DNA of 64,000 nucleotides from Ciona savignyi (GCA_000149265.1 CH000875.1:1-64000); one strand, 5' to 3'. Positions 22,830 to 35,557 are shown, counted from the first letter of the stretch. Numbers and translations: made by a program. The notes: generated by a model not told the origin, from the letters alone.

Positions 22830-23670
22830 AGGTTAGTAAATGTTCGTCTGTCAGTATCCAGGCGGAAATTTTGGAACATAGCCAAACGTTGTGACGATAA
22901 CTTAATGAAGTTCACGATTGTACAAAGATTCTTAATGGCAATTATGCCCTAGTCTCTTTCGTTGAATATGTCGTGTAACAGAAGGTTAACTTGGTGGCCG
23001 AGACAATAAACATAGTGGGCAAAAGGATTATCATCTTTAAACAGGGTTTGTACCCCATTTGCCTTTCATCGCATGTTTGCCGAACCACCGTACACTTGAC
23101 CCCTGCAGTTCATTATATCCAGCCCGTAAGATTGAAGGGCAATTTAATCACACCGAAGAGTGTAGACGCATCCGTTGATTGGACCGCATGCAATCCAAGG
23201 AAAATCTCATTTGGACAGAAGTTCTGATCGACGTGTCTAACACACTTGGAAAAACGCTTGACTGTCAAACTATCGGTGGTGTCATCTGATATGAAGCTAT
23301 AATATTTTGCGTTGTTCACATTAAAAAAATATAATAGACAAACTTTGACTTGCGCTTAATTGGAGAACTTCAATTTGAATACCGTGGCTTGGCCACTTAA
23401 AAGCTACTCACGATTAATGCAAGCGGAATATCTGGGTTATATACTTGCCGATCAATTTAACAATGGACAGCAAGTTTGAATTTTCCTCCGTGTGACCTCG
23501 AAAAGCCACAAATCATGGCGACCGAGAAAAAGAATGCTATCTAAAATACCAAGAAAAACCTTTCTATTTATGTTGTTGCTGTAAAACAAACACAACATCT
23601 TCGCCACCCCGCATTCGAGTTTAATCTTGCGACATTCCAGATGATGTTTGCTTGCATCATGTACTTCCAT
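22830..23670 (-). pseudogene. hAT-superfamily transposase pseudogene (DUF4371-like)
   Basis: Minus-strand frames, broken by stops and frame changes, give in order: FLGILDSILFLGRHDLWLF; YYSFISDDTTDSLTVKRFSK then CVRHVDQNFCPNEIFLGLHA; CRGQVYGGSANM, a stop, KANGVQTLFKDDNPFAHYVY then CLGHQVNLLL; and FIKLSSQRLAMFQNFR. This is the order and wording of the catalytic-domain blocks of ZMYM/TTF-finger type hAT transposases, where the Asp-rich DD(T/C)TD block and the CRGQxYDGAxxM block are typical; here the Asp of YDG is Gly. The frame is not intact and no complete N- or C-terminus is seen. It may be the relic of the element whose non-autonomous relatives sit at 22490 and 24990, but matching ends have not been shown. 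Confidence 0.8.
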
Positions 23671-24509
23671 TGCTTTCCTTTGTTCAACTTGCTGAATCCG
23701 TAGATTTCAACTTTACCTTGGCCTTCTAGTGTGGATTTTTAAGACTTATTATTCTAAAGTCATTTAAATACAAGACTTGTATACCTCAACATTCAGCTTA
23801 GGTCCAGGACCGTGCAGGCCTTAATGACCGCGCTTAAAGTAAGCTGTCACCATGTACATTGGTTCAGTAAGGCTATATGACAAGTGTTATGCTAAATCTC
23901 CATAAAAAACGAAAATACAACGCTCCCGCAGGCGCTTCTGTTACTAATTCACTGGCCCATGATTGTATACAACGCATATAGGCACGAAATCTCAACAATG
24001 TCAATGACGTAATACGAGAAATCCCCTAACATAAAATGAAATGCATATTTGCTCATTAACTTTTTAACAAAAAAATATTGGAAGAAACTGATTTGAGTTT
24101 TGAAATCAGCGTATTTTTTTCCATTTATTAAGATATTCTTAGAATCGACTTCAGTTCCCCTTTAATACATAAAGTTAAAATATACGGATTAGCTTTCCTA
24201 ACTGTAAATAATACACTCGATACCGAATATAAAACTTTTGCTTGGAATATTTTTAACTACCTAATAAAAGCGGCCGCACGCACGGCCCGCACTGCCATAC
24301 TTTAAGATACTGCTTACGGTAAACTGCATCACGCAATCCTTTTGAACCTGTGTTGCAAATGTTCACTGACATAGCAAACGAGCTACTCAATTTATTAAAA
24401 AAGAACGAAAACATCGAAAAACCAACTACACAATAAACAAAATCCTTACGCAAAGGTATTTTTTCGTATCGCGTTGGCAGACACAAATGTGATTATTTCA
24501 CTACTTCTT
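23671..24509. other. gene-free stretch
   Basis: Nothing recognisable as an exon. The minus-strand 77-codon frame at 24253-24486 has no family features that I can see. Confidence 0.4.
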
Positions 24510-24931
24510 TATGCGTACAAACAATGCAAGCGTGGTTAAGTAGTTTTTGTGTGTGTTGTGGTACGAAGTTATTCTTCACCACTGCTAAAGAGATGACAAC
24601 TTAAGTAAATTTAATCTCCCCTAGCGCGTGCGGTTCGCCGGCTGGACAAGCCCGAGCGCCGATGAAAGGATTACGTCTTAGCGCATCGAGTCGGAGTTCC
24701 GATCAAAGGCGCCGCGGATGTGCGTAGTAGCATTGTGGCTCCGGACGCTGTTATCGCTCTGTTTTCTCTCTACGATGTCAGTACAAGTTATAACAAACAT
24801 GCAGAACAAATCGTTAAAAAAACATGGGGGGCGACCCCCAAGCCTAAAAATCATGGAGGGGCTCGCACCCCGGCCCCCGTGTCTAGAATACCCAATTATC
24901 CTATATTGTGCATCCCTAGGCAGCAAGTTGG
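24510..24931 (+). repeat. tandem duplication, copy 1 (carries the empty MITE site)
   Basis: 422 bp repeated almost without change 431 bases further on. GTGTGTTG at 24551-24558 followed directly by TGGTACGAAG is the unoccupied insertion site of the MITE found in copy 2. The 3' end contains a hAT-type terminus (TATTGTGCATCCCTAG). Open frames of about 120 codons on both strands recur in each copy and have no family resemblance. Confidence 0.9.
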
Positions 24932-24940
24932 CTTGTTCTT

Positions 24941-26280
24941 TATGCGTACAAACAATGCAAGCGTGGTTAAGTAGTTTTTGTGTGTGTTGTAGGGATGCAC
25001 AAACTAGAATATCGAATCTTCCGGATTCGAATCCTACGGGATTCGAATCCAAATATTACGTTTATTTCGAATATTTGGATTCGAAATAATATACATTGCA
25101 CATTAAGAAACTAGCCTATAATTGCATGGAGTTCCTTTTTATTTCCATTGTACATATTGCAGCAGCGTTGATTACAACGGCGCGCCGACGCAATGTCTGT
25201 TTTATAATTACGCAAAAAATTCCCTGCGCATTTAAATAATTATCACATTAAATCGTCTAACCGCAGCGCCGCTTTTCCAGCGGTGTTTATTGCTTTGATC
25301 GGCGGTTTGACCTAGGGTTATGTTGACCTAGATTCAATACAGGACCACTGACGCACTCCCGTTTTTCCCCATGTTCTTCCCATTACTAAGTATTAGCTAA
25401 AGAGAACAGTAGGCTAACATCGGTTAACGGTTTTTTTCTTTGATCAGTTAACCGTTATAAGAATCTGGGTTCTTGCACAGCCCTCGCAGACACATAAATA
25501 TTTGGTATATTTTTTCCGTATTGTTGACGCTGAGCTGCGTATTAACGACCATGCAATATTTCAGCGGGGGAAATAGTTAGATTAAACACTTAAACTCCTG
25601 GCTTAATCTTTTAGCTTTGTAAATCGTTAGTATCATAGTTCTATCCCAGTTAGTTCGAGGCATAGGGCCGATTGTGACGTCATAAAAATTCGCGCAACGG
25701 TAACATTTTACTGAAGTCGCCGCCTATGATTATAAGTATGTAATCACACTGGCCATAGAGGTAGTCAGCGCCAGCAGGAATTTTTGACGATCTTGCCACT
25801 TTAACTCGAGTTTGCTTTTTAATATAGAATAGGATTCGATATTCTGGATTCGAAATAACTATTCTAGAATACCAAAATATTCTAGTTTGTGCATCCCTAG
25901 TGTGTTGTGGTACGAAGTTATTCTTCACCACTGCTAAAGAGATGACAACTTAAGTAAATTTAATCTCCCCTAGCGCGTGCGGTTCGCCGGCTGGACAAGC
26001 CCGAGCGCCGATGAAAGGATTACGTCTTAGCGCATCGAGTCGGAGTTCCGATCAAAGGCGCCGCGGATGTGCGTAGTAGCATTGTGGCTCCGGACGCTGT
26101 TATCGCTCTGTTTTCTCTCTACGATGTCAGTACAAGTTATAACAAACATGCAGAACAAATCGTTAAAAAAACATGGGGGGCGACCCCCAAGCCTAAAAAT
26201 CATGGAGGGGCTCGCACCCCGGCCCCCGTGTCTAGAATACCCAATTATCCTATATTGTGCATCCCTAGGCAGCAAGTTGG
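24941..26280 (+). repeat. tandem duplication, copy 2, split by a MITE
   Basis: It matches copy 1 over 24941-24989 and 25908-26280; the 918-bp difference is exactly one 910-bp MITE plus its 8-bp target duplication. The two copies look virtually identical, so the duplication is recent or an assembly effect. Confidence 0.9.
24990..25899. mobile_element. hAT-type MITE, 910 bp, with 8-bp target duplication
   Basis: The left end TAGGGATGCACAAACTAGAA and right end TTCTAGTTTGTGCATCCCTA are exact inverted repeats. GTGTGTTG flanks both sides (24982-24989 and 25900-25907), and copy 1 of the surrounding duplication shows the same site empty with a single GTGTGTTG. The 8-bp duplication and ends are of hAT type. 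No transposase is inside; open frames are short. Confidence 0.95.
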
Positions 26281-27296
26281 ACATCCCTGTCCTAGACTAT
26301 CATCGTAAATTGCTCCCATCACAGTTTAAAAGGTTATGGCTAGTTCATTATATTGGACGAGCATTACCGCCCGGTATCTGTTTTTTAAATAAGAAAATAT
26401 GTGAACAGCATAGAAAATTTAAAATATGGTAAAACACTCTAGAATAGGATTTAAAATTCTAGATTCGAAATACATAACGGTACCAGTGATTTAATACTCA
26501 TTTCATAGAACTAAATCTTGTAAACAACAATAAATCAACATAATTTTAAACTTGGTCATTTTAATGATGTCAAACGCTTAAAACTCTGCAGTTTATAAAC
26601 AATTTTTACTTTCTGTTTTTAATTAATAGCAAACTTTAATATATTAAAGAATTATCAGTTTACTCTGCAAGTTGAAACAGGGTCAAACAATCATACATAC
26701 ACGCTCAGCAAAAGATTTCTTTAAATAAATAAAGTTAAAGAAAACTAAATACCTTTCGTAACTGTCATAAATACACTCTCTTCAGCAAATAAAACTTTCC
26801 CATTATAAATAGCTGTAACTTCTGCAATGTATAATTATTCTTCTTTTCTTTCTTGCATTTTCTTCTCGCAAAAAAATAGCTTTTTGAGCTCGGATAGGCA
26901 GGGCATATTAATAATTGCTTTAAACTTACAAGTTTTATTTTTTTTTACTCTATATCTTGAATTTATAACCTACAACTCAATTTATATTAAGTGTTCATTT
27001 TTCTCTTATTGTTACAGTGAGCTAATCGTGACCAAGTCATAAAAAAGATACTTGTGTCAGCTTTTTCGATCAGGTGCATATTGAACAAGAGCCTAAAATT
27101 CATTACATACAAGTACAACCTTAAGTCAAGATTGCTGTACCTTGTTAGAAAAAAATCGGTTAGCTTTGCCAACTTTAACAAGCATACTCGAGCAACCACT
27201 ACTGAATATTAGGTTACACATTACTTTGTTTGTTAGCAGTGGTAAGAACTTCCGCTTAAAAACTAATCCAAATGATCCAAATTGTAGATTTAAACC
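26281..27296. other. repeat fragments, no gene
   Basis: 26285-26475 repeats the hAT-type fragment at 17950-18130. 26480-26720 resembles 28870-29060 and 51300-51460 (ACTAATTCTTGTAAACAACA, AATAAATCA). The remainder is unique AT-rich sequence. Confidence 0.5.
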
Positions 27297-27400
27297 AGTG
27301 TTTCTCAAACTGTGTGCCGCGGCACACTAGTGTGGCATCTGAGATTCTCAGGTGTGCCGCAAACCTTTTTGAAATTTTGCAAAATTATGTAGGAAACCTC
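27297..27400 (+). mobile_element. one end of a hAT-like element
   Basis: CAGTGTTTCTCAAACTGTGT followed by GCCGCGGCACACTAGTGTGG has the look of hAT-type termini widespread in animals. The opposite end was not found nearby, so it is a truncated copy. Confidence 0.5.
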
Positions 27401-29357
27401 ATTGTGTTGCGGGCAAAACTGGGTTTAGACAGTATTGCTATGGGTAGCGATGGATTAAGGGTGATTGTCATGTCATAAACACAATTCATTGTTCAGTGTT
27501 GGGTAATAATATATTTTTAACTTATGCATGACATTTCGTCTGGCCGGCTGAGCAGTAGGAAAGCTACCTAGATGGCTTAAGCAGCAGGAAAGCTACCTAG
27601 ATGACAGGAGAGAAACCATTTTATTAATAAGATTATTCCATAAGCAAACTTTAGTTATCGGATCCCATTTAAACTTTTATTTAGTACTCAGTTGTTCATA
27701 TATTTAGTACTCAGTTGCATATTAAATTTTAAATATGGATAGTGTATTAAAAATGGAGAAGTTTTTTGAAGGAAAAAGTAGAACACGCTTAGGCGAAGAA
27801 GGTTGCTTAATAAATATAGTTAAAAGAAACTGATAAAGCTTTCCTAACTATCATAAATATCCTTGCTTCCGCATATAAAACTATCGCTTTGAATATATTT
27901 TTTCAACTAATTGATAAAAACAGGGGTGCTTGTGACCCTATTCCGACGCCCATGCAAGGAATTGCATAAAAAGTATCTAACCTTTAATACCTGCGGTGTA
28001 CGTGACGCCAGACACACGTCAACTTACCAGAAGGTACTATATTAATTGGTTCAGATTAACTTTGTTACATTTTATGCAAAAAATTAGGAAACTATTTTGT
28101 TGAGATTTTATCCATATTTTAATTGGAGATAAATTTATATATGAAGATGAATAAAAAGTTTCACTAGACTGTCCTAACAAAATATAAACAATCACCTATG
28201 TGCAATACCAAAATATTTATAACCATTATTACTTACCGAAGAAATGACAAAACACCCAGATATTCGCCACTTGGCTTTAAGTATCTCAAGATTTACAAAA
28301 TCAAGAAAAGAAATGTGTCACAGAAAGCAACTTTCCTTGAGACAATCACTAAAGGTTTAAATGTTCTATATACCTAATTAAAATTAAAAACAAATTTAGA
28401 TGAAAATCAGAAGCTGTACGGGAAAATGTCAATTAAAATAGAAAAATACTTCTACCTAACAAACATACTTTTTAAAGTGCAGGGACTACTAAGTAAAAAT
28501 TCTATGATTAAAGTTGTATTTCCTCCTACTTTAAGAAATGTTCAGAACTGACGCTTTCGCACAATAAAAGCACTTTTGGTAGAAAGAAACGCATTACAGG
28601 TGTTATGTGCCCTGGTTTTTTGGAGTTCTTCTTGGAGGCCTAACTTAAATAAATATAATCGAAGGTTTTATATGCAGTAGCGAGGTATTTATGACAGTTA
28701 GAAATGCTTATCAGTTTTCTTTAACTTTATTTATTAAGCAACCTTCGGCTAAGCGTGTATGTAAGGATTGTTTGGCCCTAGACCAACTTGCAGTCTGCAC
28801 CCAGTCTTAAAAAGCAACGCGTGTATCTTTTTAATGCTCAGCTCACGATGATAATACGAGAGAGGAAACTAATTTTTCTTTAATATACCGGTATTTGTTT
28901 TGTGAAACTAAATGTGATAAACAACAGTAAATCAGAGAATTTTTAAAATGAGAAAATTTTAATTGCGTAAATAGGTGTGCTACGAAGTTTAGAAACCAGT
29001 TTAACTTTCTGTCCTGAACTAATAGCTGACCTTACAGCAAAATAATAGTTTATTCTATTTTATTATTATCGTGAGCTCAGCGCATTCGCATGTGTCATCA
29101 AAAAGATACACAAGTCTATTTTTTTAAACAAAGATTAGGGTATTAGAATTATTTTTTAATTGGGATTGGTGTTGGGGTTAGCTCTGGGGTTTAGATTAGT
29201 GTTTATGACTTATAAGAGGGTTAGAATTGTTTTCCATAGTTTTAGTAAGCAGTTTACCGCCTTTCCTCTTTCTCTTGTTACCCTTTAGGCCTATAACTGT
29301 GGAAGTGTTACCCTTTAGGCCTATAACTGTGGAGATCAAATCGCAACTACGTAATGA
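27401..29357. other. gene-free stretch with small duplications
   Basis: GGAAAGCTACCTAGATG is repeated near 27558 and 27588, and GTTACCCTTTAGGCCTATAA near 29278 and 29306. 28700-29120 is a dispersed repeat shared with 51290-51640. No exon could be supported. Confidence 0.45.
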
Positions 29358-29450
29358 CGCAATCAGATATCCTAGACGCGCACATACAACCGTGGGAATA
29401 TAATATTAGTTTCACCAATTATTCCACGCTAGTAATGAAAGCAAAATGGT
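29358..29450 (+). repeat. dispersed repeat, partial copy 2
   Basis: GACGCGCACATACAACC and TTTCACCAATTATTCCACGC match 20620-20860 and the reverse of 61595-61860. Confidence 0.6.
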
Positions 29451-29639
29451 TTACGTCTAGAAGACCAATTTTTGTACAAGGAATCCAGACGGTTACTGGA
29501 ACCCTATCTGAACATAAAATATTTTTTGGATTGGGTCGGCCTAAATATATTTTTGTAGCAAGTACAACACGGACTAGCGACTTTATTATTCTTATATTGT
29601 ACATAGGCTTGTAAAAATGTAGGGAATGTAATACCTGTG

Positions 29640-30397
29640 ATGCGTTTTTCCATTCCGAAAGCGCGCGTCTATCGTACCGAAAGCGCGCGTCTAACTTTTT
29701 TTAAAGTGGGAGGTCGGAAATACAAAATACATCATAGCATAACAACAACATTATCTTATTATTAGTCCCATACACTTTATAAGTGTTTTTCTCTCTCCGT
29801 GTGTTCGCCGCGCCACGCAATAAATTCGCGCTCGAAGATTTTAACAACAGTAAATCTGTAAGAACGCCACGCTTTATATTCAACGCGCAACACTTTATAT
29901 TCAAAGGTTGTGCGATATATAGACATATAAGAATGCGTGAAAAGCGCATTTCCATGCGTAATAAATGTTTGCACAATGGACGCCGTGAATATATAGTTAA
30001 AAAAGCACCCCACTTGTTGCAAGTTTTTCATCATTTTCCGACGCCTATGGTGAAGGGTATAAGTATTTTCTTTCCTAGTTGGCATTTTCGCTTCAGAAAA
30101 TTAGCTTTATTTGGGCGCAATTCAAATCGCGATCGGGTCTGCAGGGCTTTTAAGGATCTTGATGTGATCGCGAAAAAACCTACTGTAGAAACCTAAAGTA
30201 GACACTTGCATTAAAACCCTAATGTAGATGCTTACAACACCGACTAGTGACTATAATTATTATTTTATATATGCCTTTATATAATAAAGCGCATCTATTG
30301 TGCAAAAGCGTTTGAACATTTTTTACAGCGGAAGCTGGGAAATACAACTTGCATCATCATAGCATAACAACAACATTACTGTATCAGTAGTCCCGTA
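29640..30397. repeat. diverged repeat, copy A, and start of copy B
   Basis: CATAGCATAACAACAACATT and TTGCACAATGGACGC with CATTTTCCGACGCC appear at 29733-30050 and again, diverged, at 30358-30700 across the N gap. The 137-codon frame at 29783-30196 falls inside the repeat and resembles no family known to me. Confidence 0.55.
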
Positions 30398-30497
30398 NNN
30401 NNNNNNNNNNNNNNNNNNNNNNNNNNNNNNNNNNNNNNNNNNNNNNNNNNNNNNNNNNNNNNNNNNNNNNNNNNNNNNNNNNNNNNNNNNNNNNNNN
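30398..30497. other. assembly gap, 100 N
   Basis: Exactly 100 N, the usual placeholder for a gap of unknown size. It lies within copy B of the repeat. Confidence 0.99.
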
Positions 30498-31130
30498 CTT
30501 TGCTGCACAATAAACTGGCAATGTACAGATTTTTAACAACACTATTTTTGTAATAACAACTGATTATATTCAAAGATTCTTTAGACAAACAGGAATGCAT
30601 AAAAACTGGTTTTTCATGCATATTGAATGTTTACACAATGGACGCTGCGAATATGTGGCTGACAAAAAGCACTTCACTTATTCAAGCATTTTCCGATGCC
30701 ACCCTATTTGGCAGCTGGACGTAAAGCATAATATTTACCTTATCCCATCACTACCATTTACTATACAGTAGTTTTTGATTGTTTGCGAAATAATTCAAAA
30801 TTAACCTACTTTCTAAGCAAATTAATAACAAAATTGTAACTCACTATTTCATGATGAATTGATAATAGGAATTACCAGTATTATAACTTACTGTTCAGAT
30901 TTAGGTACTGTTCAGGTTCAAATATATTTAAGTTATAAGATTACATTACGATTTAAAATAATTAAGTTAAGTATACTTGGGGAATTTACTAGAGATTAAG
31001 CTTTTTAGGCCTTTTTACAAACATAGCATTAGTGACCTAAAATGTAGATATTTTTCGGTCAAAAATTGCAATATAAATAGAGTGCAAAAAATACGTTTAA
31101 ATAGTATTATAAAATGGGGTGCCTCTACAT
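30498..31130. other. end of repeat copy B, then AT-rich sequence
   Basis: 30498-30700 continues the repeat begun before the gap. The rest holds nothing that I can support as a gene. Confidence 0.4.
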
Positions 31131-31400
31131 ACTACAGGACTGGGTGGAGCGCTTGGATCACATAGATTGCTATAGAAAGTAATTTTAACCCTGTTCTAAA
31201 CACTAATCTCAACCCCACAACTAACTTTAACCCCAACCCTAACATTAATATCATGGCTTTTGTAATTAAGAAGTATAGTAAGCGATCTAAGCGCTCCAAG
31301 CGATTCAAGCGGCCCAAGAGGTCCAAGCGGTCCTGTAGTATTTAAAGGAACCGGAGATTAGTGTTTAGGAAAGGGTTAAAATTAATTTCCATAGTTTTGG
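31131..31400. repeat. decayed foldback-type repeat with a 9-bp simple repeat
   Basis: 31165-31210 (TAGAAAGTAATTTTAACCC, CTAAACACTAATCTC) is the near reverse complement of 31354-31400. Between them, 31275-31335 is a run of 9-bp units such as GCTCCAAGC. TACTACAGGAC at 31131 also has its inverse at 31329. Confidence 0.55.
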
Positions 31401-32035
31401 TGAGCAGTTTCCCTCCTTCCCGCTTTTTCTCCCTTCAGCATTGTCCGTTGTTAATTAAATGAAAGGTTACGGGTATCGGTACATAGTTATGAGAATCAGA
31501 TATAGCTCCTTTTTATAAAAAAAACTGCACTACTCTTAAGTTTTACAGAAGCTAACAGCGCAGGAAAGCAATACATAATGCTGCACTGACAATGCTGAAA
31601 CATAAGTACGACTAGTTTACATAAATTTACTGAAAATAATGAATGAACATCCAAACCGAATACGCCCAACTATCGATTTCTCGCTTCGCTTCTCTTCTTC
31701 GACCATTTCTTTTTTTTTATATGACCTCATTCCAAAAATCGATTTCATTGCGTTTGGTCTCTAATCCATAGAAATAAACAATGGCTGACACACTGTGTCA
31801 ATTAAGGGAACGTATACACAATTAATTACAATTACATATTGTTTAAACTATACTTTATGTTTAAATTTACACAAAAAATAGTGGTAAAATAAACATACGG
31901 GTACCAGCAATGTTAAGCGACACCATAAAATGAAAAATGTCGGATGTTCATAGACATCTTCAACACGGCACACACGCGACAAACTTGAGGTCGAATGGCT
32001 AACATGACCGATTTATATAACGATTTCTATAAAAA
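31401..32035. other. gene-free stretch left of the foldback element
   Basis: AT-rich, with nothing recognisable. Confidence 0.4.
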
Positions 32036-33180
32036 CTAGAGAGTGTCAACCACGTGTTTAACCACCACTATTTGTAAAACACATTTGTATGCCATATATT
32101 TATGCTACAGGGTCCCTTGTAACCACAATTTGTATCTTATAAACCGAGTATGTACTTTGTTTCTGCAAGCATAAACGCATGGGTCCTATAGTTAACAGAG
32201 CAAACTTATTTTCCATGTTTAGTTAAATAAAGAATAAACGTTTTAAATTTACGAACATTTCACCACAAATGTTTTAAATTATAGCTTCTTTTCAAGGACT
32301 GTGGTGAAATAAAGCTAAATTTCCGAAACGGCCCGATTTAGTTTTTTATAATTTCAGGAAATTCCCCTGGGTTTGGTAGATAAGTTTCTGTTTTTTACAT
32401 AAGTGAGTCATGTTATGTAACAATTCTTAAGTTTTAATCTGATTTGTCGACTTCTTGTTGGAGATGTCAGTCAAATATGGCATGTCTGCCACAATCATAA
32501 TTTAGGAACATATCTTTGTATTATGGAAATTAACCTAATTTTTAAGTGTCTAGTATGGAAATTAACTTAAGTTTAAAGTGTCTAGTGTTTTAACATTTTA
32601 CCGAGTTTTATTTAAATTAGAGCAGCCGTTCAAGCGCTATGGCCACAAAATCTAATTTATTAGAAAAAAAACGTTTTGATTTTTAACGTCTGAGGGGAAT
32701 TCCCCTAGATTTGTTACCCAAATTTTTGGTTTCTGCATATTTAGACCATGTTGTCTTACAAATGTCCACTTTTCATTGCGATTTTATTACTCCTTTTGGT
32801 AGATGTCAGGGCGACATGGAATGCTTGTCACAATCATGATTTGAGACCATATCCTATTTTTTGGGGTATTTCCCTAGGTAATTTTAATATTTCTTCCAAG
32901 TTTTAAACCAGTGACTAATGCACTTACATCCCACCAATTCTAATTGAAATTGTAACAGCCGTTCAAGCACTATGACCAAAAAAGGCAATTTTTTTAGAAA
33001 AAAAACCTCCATGGGGAATTCCCCTTAATTTATCACCCAAAATTTTGGTTTCTGCATATCAAGACCATGTTGTCTAACAAATGACAAAGTTTCATTGCAA
33101 TCCCATTATTCCTTCTGGTAGATGTCGGGGCGCCATGCCATGTCTGTCAAGCGTTTGACGAAAAAAAAGAAAAAAAAAAG
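32036..33180 (+). repeat. left terminal inverted repeat of the foldback element
   Basis: It matches the reverse complement of 45050-46203. Landmarks: ACACGTGGTTGACACTCTCT (inverse form), GATTTGTCGACTTCTTGTTG, GAGATGTC and GTCAAGCGTTTGAC at the inner edge. It contains several GGGGAATTCCCC palindromes. Confidence 0.85.
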
Positions 33181-34144
33181 AAAATTTAACAATTAGAAGA
33201 AATAAAAAAATTACCTGGAGAAATACCTTGAAAACTAAAATGTTGTCCTTAAATCATAATTGTGACAGGCATGCCATGTCGCCTCGACATCTACCATAAG
33301 GAGTAATACAATCGCAATAAAAATTGTGATTTGTTAGACAATATGGTTAAGATATGCAGAATCTAAAAATTTTGGTGGTAAATCCGGGGGGATCCCCCGG
33401 GAACGTTAAAAACCAAAACGGTATTTTTTTCTAAAAAATAGCTTTTTTGGGTATAGCGCTAGAATGGTCGCTGCATTTTTAATTAGATTTGGTGAAATGT
33501 TAGTGCTTTAACCACTAATTTAACACTTAAAAGAAATAAAAAAAATATTTAGGGAAACACCCTAAAAATAAGATTTTGTTATTAAATAATGATTGTGAGG
33601 GGCATGCCATGTCGCCTCGACATCTACCAAAAGAAGTAATGTAAAAAACCAAAACGGTATTTTTTCTAAAAAAAACTTTTTTGGACGTGGGGCTTGAACG
33701 GCTGCTCCAATTTGAATCAGATTTGATGGAATGTAAGTGCATTAGCCACTGATTTAACACTTAAAAGAAATAAAAAAATACATTGAAAAATCCCATAAAA
33801 AATAAGATTTAGTTCTCAAATCATGATTTTGACAGTATTCCCCGAAGCCATGAAAAACTAAATTGGGCTGTTTTGGTTTGGTTTAATAACTATGGGACAT
33901 GCGTTTATGCTTGCAGAAACAAAGTACATACTCGGTTTATAAGATACAAATTGTGGTTACAAGGGAACCTGTATGTTACATTGAAATCACTCCATCATAC
34001 GTATACACTGGGGAGTAATATTATAAATGAGGTCATTAGACGTAACAATGCCTATTTTATCGTTGTGCGTATTATTTATACCTCGTGTAAGATTTGGGCC
34101 TTTGAAAGGCTTGGGAGTTTTTGAAGTGACTGGTTACAGTATTT
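32575..34144 (+). repeat. 1.58-kb tandem duplication, unit 1
   Basis: It repeats at an offset of 1584 bases with few differences. The unit ends with the first 171 bp of a BEL LTR (33974-34144), so the duplicated segment was copied after the retrotransposon had inserted. Confidence 0.9.
33974..34144 (+). repeat. 5' fragment of a BEL LTR
   Basis: TGTTACATTGAAATCACTCC through GACTGGTTACAGTATTT equals the start of the LTRs at 35558 and 40389, then stops and joins the next duplication unit. The 83-codon frames here are LTR sequence. Confidence 0.9.
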
Positions 34145-34158
34145 AGTGTTTTAACACT

Positions 34159-35557
34159 AAAGTGTCTAGTGTTTTAACATTTTACCGAGTTTTATTTAAA
34201 TTAGAGCAGCCGTTCAAGCGCTATGGCCACAAAATCTAATTTATTAGAAAAAAAACGTTTTGATTTTTAACGTCTGATGGGAATTCCCCTAGATTTGTTA
34301 CCCAAATTTTTGGTTTCTGCATATTTAGACCATGTTGTCTTACAAATGTCCAATTTTCATTGCGATTTTATTACTCCTTTTGGTAGATGTCAGGGCGACA
34401 TGGAATGCTTGTCACAATCATGATTTGAGACCATATCCTATTTTTTGGGGTATTTCCCTAGGTAATTTTAATATTTCTTCAAGTTTTAAACCAGTGACTA
34501 ATGCACTTACATCCCACCAATTCTAATTGAAATTGTAACAGCCGTTCAAGCACTATGACCAAAAAAGGCAATTTTTTTAGAAAAAAAAACCTCCCAGGGG
34601 AATTACCCTTAATTTATCACCCAAAATTTTGGTTTCTGCATATCAAGACCATGTTGTCTAACAAATGACAAAGTTTCATTGCAATCCCATTATTCCTTCT
34701 GGTAGATGTCGGGGCGCCATGCCATGTCTGTCAAGCGTTTGACGAAAAAAAAGAAGAAAAAAAAGAAAATTTAACAATTAGAAGAAATAAAAAAATTACC
34801 TGGAGAAATACCCTGAAAACTAAAATGTTGTCCTTAAATCATAATTGTGACAGGCATGCCATGTCGCCTTGACATCTACCACAAGGAGTAATACAATCGC
34901 AATAAAAATTGTGATTTGTTAGACAATATGGTTAAGATATGCAGAATCTAAAAATTTTGGTGGTAAATCCGGGGGGATCCCCCGGGAACGTTAAAAACCA
35001 AAACGGTATTTTTTTCTAAAAAATAGCTTTTTTGGGTATAGCGCTAGAATGGTCGCTGCATTTTTAATTAGATTTGGTGAAATGTTAGTGCTTTAACCAC
35101 TAATTTAACACTTAAAAGAAATAAAAAAAATATTTAGGGAAACACCCTAAAAATAAGATTTTGTCATTAAATAATGATTGTGAGGGGCATGCCATGTCGC
35201 CTCGACATCTACCAAAAGAAGTAATGTAAAAAACCAAAACGGTATTTTTTCTAAAAAAAACTTTTTTGGACGTGGGGCTTGAACGGCTGCTCCAATTTGA
35301 ATCAGATTTGATGGAATGTAAGTGCATTAGCCACTGATTTAACACTTAAAAGAAATAAAAAAATACATTGAAAAATCCCATAAAAATAAGATTTAGTTCT
35401 CAAATCATGATTTTGACAGTATTCCCCGAAGCCATGAAAAACTAAATTGGGCTGTTTTGGTTTGGTTTAATAACTATGGGACATGCGTTTATGCTTGCAG
35501 AAACAAAGTACATACTCGGTTTATAAGATACAAATTGTGGTTACAAGGGACCCTGTA
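34159..35557 (+). repeat. 1.58-kb tandem duplication, unit 2
   Basis: Second copy of the 32575 unit, leading without a break into the 5' LTR of the BEL element. It has small indels relative to unit 1, such as an added G in the A-rich run near 34755. Confidence 0.9.
35553..35557 (+). repeat. 5-bp target-site duplication, left
   Basis: CTGTA directly before the 5' LTR is repeated at 40811-40815 directly after the 3' LTR. The joined flank GGGACCCTGTAGCAT matches the foldback element's own end at 46128. Confidence 0.93.

Noticed and set aside
24678..26432. Open frames of 120-125 codons on both strands at 24678-25089 and 26067-26432
   Set aside because: They overlap on opposite strands, recur in both copies of a tandem repeat and contain hAT terminal sequence; no domain is visible.
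28220..28340. Minus-strand exon-like sequence ending in a GTAAGT donor
   Set aside because: Frames are short and closed by stops; no upstream or downstream exon fits.
29783..30196. 137-codon plus-strand frame
   Set aside because: It lies in a diverged repeat with an overlapping minus-strand frame and has no recognisable motif.
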